From NCBI GenBank assembly GCA_046727575.1, contig JBKPCV010000055.1, positions 1 to 8,700 on the forward strand: a stretch of 8,700 nucleotides of DNA. Direction: 5' to 3'. Position 1 is the stretch's first letter. Each line of letters opens with the position of its first letter. Source of the stretch: DASPTH01 sp046727575 (GTDB taxonomy: Bacteria > Actinomycetota > Acidimicrobiia > IMCC26256 > DASPTH01). A model generated the notes under the pieces. It was not told the origin of the DNA, did not search any database, and worked only from the letters and a program-made list of their open reading frames with translations. Shown here in pieces: positions 5,757 to 8,700 of this stretch. The translations under genes and the position numbers were made by a program.

Positions 5757-6605
5757 TCAGGCACGTTGCGCGCGCTCGTCCCACCACCATGCCAGGCCGA
5801 GCAATCCCGGGCCGGTGTGCACGACCATCACGGGCCCGAACTCACTGACGAATCCGTCGGCCACATCGACACCGACGTCGTCCTCGAGGCGTTGCAGGAT
5901 CGCGGCGGCGCCGTCGGGCGCCAGCGCGTGCAATGTAGACACGTGTGCTCGCGCCCCCGGTACGCGCGACCGGCGGAACCGCGCGACCATGCGCTCGACT
6001 GCGGCCTCGGAGCCGATCGCCGGACGCAGTCGCTTCACGCGCCCGTCGCGCAGTTCGAACAAAGGGTTGATTCCGAGCACGCGTCCCGCGCGACCGGCGA
6101 TACCGGGTACCCGCCCGCCGCGTACGAGGTGCTCGAGGTGCGGCACCATCCCCAGCAAACGGACACGCGTGGCAACGTCACGAGCGGAGCGGACAACCGC
6201 GTCGATCGGTGTGCCCTTCGCGGCGCGCTCGGCGGCGGCCATCACGACCAGAGCTTGCCCGCCGGCGGCGGTGGTCGTGTCGACGACGTGGACACGATCG
6301 CCGATCTCACGAGCCGCCACCGTGGCGGCGTGGTGCGACGCGCTCATCCGCGCCGTGATCGTGAGGACGACGGCCGCGTCGGCCCCCTCGTCGAGCCGAT
6401 GGCGGATCGCAGCCTCGAAGTCCCCGGGTGTGGGCGCCGAGGTGGTGACGCGCTCGTCACCGAGGAGCTCGCCGAGCGGACGGGATCCCTCCGCGATCGT
6501 CGTCCCAGCAGCGTGGATCCACATGGGGACCACGGTGATGTTGTGGCGCGCCGCGAGATGTGCAGGAACCGCGGCGGCACTATCGGTGACGATGGCAACG
6601 GTCAC
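5757..6605 (-). CDS. DegV family fatty-acid-binding protein
   Basis: This 282-residue protein belongs to the DegV (FakB-like) family, whose members bind a fatty acid and, where a FakA kinase exists, present it for phosphorylation to acyl-phosphate. Visible motifs are VTDSAAAVP at 6-14, TTSAPTPGDF at 54-63, LTITARMSAS at 81-90 (the serine-containing SGTY-type loop, here altered), VVDTTTAAGGQALVV at 107-121, LLGMVPHLEHLVRGGRVPG at 150-168, GINPLFELRDGRV at 178-190 and the C-terminal HTGPG at 263-267, whose histidine helps hold the carboxylate in known structures. The GTG at 6605 is chosen because the domain begins there and it overlaps the stop of the upstream MFS gene as GTGA; longer upstream frames are arginine-rich non-homologous sequence. 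No FakA-like gene is in the window. Confidence 0.92.
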   Translation of the reverse strand: MTVAIVTDSAAAVPAHLAARHNITVVPMWIHAAGTTIAEGSRPLGELLGDERVTTSAPTPGDFEAAIRHRLDEGADAAVVLTITARMSASHHAATVAAREIGDRVHVVDTTTAAGGQALVVMAAAERAAKGTPIDAVVRSARDVATRVRLLGMVPHLEHLVRGGRVPGIAGRAGRVLGINPLFELRDGRVKRLRPAIGSEAAVERMVARFRRSRVPGARAHVSTLHALAPDGAAAILQRLEDDVGVDVADGFVSEFGPVMVVHTGPGLLGLAWWWDERAQRA

Positions 6606-7837
6606 GGTGGACTTTCGAAGTCGCGCATCTGCGGTACCCGAACCATGAACGAACTCAGGAATACGAAGAGTCCCGCGCACAGCAGCACGACGCGCGACGA
6701 CTGCAGCGTACCAATGACGGGCCACCTCACCGTGGCAATGAGATCGCCGGCGACACCCGCGCCTATCGCACTCAAGCCGAGCCCGACGCGGAGCACCACG
6801 TGGAAGACCGCGAACGCGAGCACGCGCTGTCGACCATCGAGCCGCGACTGGATCGCGCCCATACCCGCCGACAGTGAATACGCGGCGCCGGCGCCGAACG
6901 CGGCGGCGCCGAACCACGCCAGCCAGAGCGACGACGCAATGCTGAACGCCGCGATCACCGCGCCGATGTACGCGACGCCGTAGCGCGTGCGCGCGAGGAG
7001 GTCACCGTGTGGCATGCGCTGCAAGACAACGAGCCCGATTGCGGCACCCACTCCGAACAGGGCGATCAAAACCCCGAATTCGGCGTCGGACGCGTGGAGC
7101 ACGTCGTGCACGAACACGATGCCGAGCGAGAAGAGTGCCCCGAGCCCGAGAGAAACCGCGAACGCCGCGGGCGTCACGGCGCGAACCAGTGGAATTCGCA
7201 ACGCGTCGAGGAAGCGCCCGCCCGGCTCGCCGTCTACCGCTGCAGCCGTTTGACCGAGCTGGGTGAGACGCGCGACGCAGAAGAAGGAAACGAGGAACGT
7301 CAGCGCGTCGATGAAGAACACGAGCGCGAACGGCCGTCCGCCGATCTCGATCGGCAGTGCCGCCACCGCCGCGAAGAGCCCAGCGCCGACCGGAATGCTG
7401 CCGTAGGACGTGCCCAGGATGAGGCCGTTGGCAAGCGGGAGCTCGTCGTCGTCGTCGACGAGATCGGGGATCGACGCGTCGCGCGCAGGGAGGAACACGA
7501 TGCTGGCGACCTCGACGAGGAAACCCCACAGATAGACCCACCACAACCCGCGTACGAGCGGCACGAGCGCGATCATGCCGGCGCGCGTCGCGTCCATTGC
7601 CAGCATTGTCTTGCGGCGATCCCAACGCGTAGCAGCGCGCGCCGCAAGCGGCCCACCGATCGCCGCGGGAAGCAACCGCAGCGTCAGGATCCCGCCAACC
7701 GCGATCGGAGAGTTGGTGAGCTCGAGCACGAGCGCCATGAGGGCGACCGTGCCCATCCAGTCGCCGAGCGCGGAGACCCCTTGACCGATGAGCAGGTCTC
7801 GATAGCCCTCGCGCCGAACCAGCGCGCCCAGCGTCAC
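6602..7837 (-). CDS. MFS transporter, EntS-like (MFS_3) family
   Basis: A 411-residue inner-membrane protein with about ten to twelve hydrophobic segments and the usual two-half layout, the halves joined by a polar loop near 192-212. The cytoplasmic loop GGPLAARAATRWDRRKTML at 61-79 is a motif A variant, and LPARDASIPDLV at 116-127 followed by LANGL at 135-139 is typical of the MFS_3 exporter group that includes enterobactin exporter EntS. The substrate is unknown. The start is GTG at 7837: it overlaps the plsY-like stop as GTGA, and GAGGAAG at 7852-7846 sits 8 bases upstream. Its stop overlaps the degV start in the same way, so all three genes are probably translationally coupled. The lipid-related neighbours suggest a fatty-acid, lysolipid or glycolipid cargo; that is inference. 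Confidence 0.88.
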   Translation of the reverse strand: MTLGALVRREGYRDLLIGQGVSALGDWMGTVALMALVLELTNSPIAVGGILTLRLLPAAIGGPLAARAATRWDRRKTMLAMDATRAGMIALVPLVRGLWWVYLWGFLVEVASIVFLPARDASIPDLVDDDDELPLANGLILGTSYGSIPVGAGLFAAVAALPIEIGGRPFALVFFIDALTFLVSFFCVARLTQLGQTAAAVDGEPGGRFLDALRIPLVRAVTPAAFAVSLGLGALFSLGIVFVHDVLHASDAEFGVLIALFGVGAAIGLVVLQRMPHGDLLARTRYGVAYIGAVIAAFSIASSLWLAWFGAAAFGAGAAYSLSAGMGAIQSRLDGRQRVLAFAVFHVVLRVGLGLSAIGAGVAGDLIATVRWPVIGTLQSSRVVLLCAGLFVFLSSFMVRVPQMRDFESPP

Positions 7838-8442
7838 GGCGCCTGCTTCCTCGAGTCTGTGTCGTAGAGCAGCCGATGGAGATAGACACGCCGCCGATCC
7901 GTCGTCGGTTGCGAGTTACCGAGCACACGCTTCAGCAGCATCGGAAACGCGATGGCCGCTCCTGCGAGTGCGGCTTCTGCTCCGATCACGATCGCGAGCA
8001 CCGGCGCAAGTGAGATCTCGGCTGCGAGCGCGCCGAGCGCGGTCTCGTCGACGAGCTTGCCCGCAAGGAGCCCGAGAACCAGAACGACGGCACCCGGCCA
8101 TGCAGTGACGATCAGCGCACCGAGCGCGGGCGCGATTCCGCGCCCACCCTGACCGCGCAGGAACGGTGACCAGTTGTGCCCGACGACCGCGACTCCTCCG
8201 GCGAACGCGGCCACGATCGCGCGATCGCCCGCGAGCAGCGGACCGACCATCCCTTTCGCGACGTCGAAGCAACCCGCAACCGCGAGCGGCAGGAAACCTG
8301 CGAGTCGGTAGAGCGCGGTACCCGAGACCGTGCCGCCACCGAACTCGCGGAGGTCGACACCGTGCAGACGTCGAGCCGCGATGTTCATGACCGGCACTGA
8401 GCCGACGACAAAGGACAGCAGTAGGATGCCGGCCACGTTCAC
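7834..8442 (-). CDS. Divergent PlsY-like glycerol-3-phosphate acyltransferase homologue
   Basis: A 202-residue membrane protein resembling PlsY, which transfers an acyl group from acyl-phosphate to glycerol-3-phosphate. PlsY features present: GSVP at 14-17, the DxxKG-like DVAKG at 60-64, and motif 2 GHNWSPFL at 88-95 followed by GGRG at 99-102, with about five hydrophobic segments. Differences: motif 1, normally GSGNIGATN, reads GGGTVSGTA at 35-43; motif 2 has arginine where GGKGVAT has lysine, and ends in IAP; the C-terminal HRENI-type motif is replaced by VYLHRLLYD at 186-194. These are the substrate-binding parts, so it may be a paralogue with another donor or acceptor, or be inactive. The start is GTG at 8442, with no Shine-Dalgarno. 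It is the first gene of the operon and divergent from the thiolase. Confidence 0.75.
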   Translation of the reverse strand: MNVAGILLLSFVVGSVPVMNIAARRLHGVDLREFGGGTVSGTALYRLAGFLPLAVAGCFDVAKGMVGPLLAGDRAIVAAFAGGVAVVGHNWSPFLRGQGGRGIAPALGALIVTAWPGAVVLVLGLLAGKLVDETALGALAAEISLAPVLAIVIGAEAALAGAAIAFPMLLKRVLGNSQPTTDRRRVYLHRLLYDTDSRKQAP

Positions 8443-8469
8443 GGGGGAAAGTCTGCCCCGATCGGCTGC

Positions 8470-8475
8470 AGGAGG
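8470..8475 (+). promoter_or_regulatory. Strong Shine-Dalgarno AGGAGG of the thiolase gene
   Basis: AGGAGG five bases before the ATG at 8481 fixes the thiolase start. It is the only full-strength ribosome site seen at a gene start here. A TAGGAT -10-like hexamer lies upstream at 8422-8427, inside the beginning of the plsY-like gene. Confidence 0.75.
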
Positions 8476-8480
8476 ATCAC

Positions 8481-8700
8481 ATGGATGCCGTCATCGTTGC
8501 CACGGCCCGCACTCCCATCGGGCGCGCAGGCAAGGGATCCCTGGTCGACTGCCGCCCCGACGACCTCAGCGCCACGATCCTCGGGGCGCTGCTCGAGAAG
8601 GTCCCCGAGCTCGACCCCGCCGAGGTGGAGGACGTGATCTGGGGCACGGCCCAGCCCGCGGGCGAGGGCGGATACAACCTGGGGCGGGTCGTCGCTGTAC
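8481..8700 (+). CDS. Thiolase (acetyl-CoA C-acyltransferase), 5' part
   Basis: The first 73 residues are in the window and the gene continues beyond it. The N-terminus MDAVIVATARTPIGRAGKGS, then RPDDLSATILGALLEKVP and the EDVIWGTAQPAGEGGYNLGR segment, is characteristic of thiolases, which cleave 3-ketoacyl-CoA (beta-oxidation) or condense two acyl-CoA units. The RPDD and GEGGYN wording is closer to FadA/FadI-type degradative enzymes than to PhaA, but that choice is weak. The catalytic cysteine, near residue 90, lies outside the window. The start is fixed by AGGAGG. Only 38 bases separate it from the divergent plsY-like gene, so the two share a promoter region. Confidence 0.92.
   Translation, partial: MDAVIVATARTPIGRAGKGSLVDCRPDDLSATILGALLEKVPELDPAEVEDVIWGTAQPAGEGGYNLGRVVAV

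Noticed and set aside
6606..6917. N-terminal extension of DegV to 6917
   Set aside because: The extra 104 residues are arginine-rich and lie wholly inside the MFS gene in another frame. The DegV fold starts at the GTG at 6605.

Overview
The window is GC-rich throughout, with GTG used as a start codon almost as often as ATG, strong G/C third-position bias, and several start codons that sit 6-8 bases after a TANNNT -10 hexamer (probable leaderless transcripts). Together with the gene content (CaiB-type CoA transferase, SDR, thiolase, DegV, class II LysS), this points to a high-GC actinobacterium, perhaps an Acidimicrobiia-type lineage. That placement is inference.

Layout. Bases 1-74 hold the 5' end of an unrecognised minus-strand gene. 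Bases 75-326 are a divergent spacer filled by three tandem 58-bp repeats, each with a near-perfect palindrome. 327-1793 (+) is a membrane protein fused to a spermidine-synthase-like methyltransferase-fold domain. The convergent spacer 1794-1949 has a GC hairpin and a diverged single copy of the same palindromic repeat, with changes on both arms that keep the stem. 1950-3113 (-) is a family III (CaiB/BaiF) CoA transferase. Directly upstream of it, 3121-3291 (-) is a 56-codon ORF whose two ends look like the two ends of a YbjQ/UPF0145 protein while its middle does not. It has its own Shine-Dalgarno and stops 7 bases before the CoA-transferase start. A back-to-back promoter pair at about 3332-3350 separates it from an SDR oxidoreductase, 3357-4214 (+), which runs to within 3 bases of the end of convergent lysS, 4218-5723 (-).

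From 8442 down to 5757 (-) lies a tight three-gene operon: a divergent PlsY-like acyltransferase homologue, an MFS exporter-like protein and a DegV fatty-acid-binding protein, joined by two 4-base GTGA stop/start overlaps. lysS follows after 33 bases and has its own -10 candidate. At the right edge a divergent thiolase (8481 onward) begins and leaves the window.

How the genes may work together: CoA transferase, SDR and thiolase all fit acyl-CoA metabolism. PlsY uses acyl-phosphate and DegV/FakB proteins present fatty acids for phosphorylation, so the plsY-like/MFS/degV operon reads as a lipid uptake, export or remodelling unit. Its PlsY-like member lacks conserved substrate-site residues, so its chemistry may differ. 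The strongest points for a second look are this operon, the hollowed-out UPF0145 ORF and the palindromic repeat family. I saw no CRISPR array, transposase, tRNA, rRNA or phage gene.
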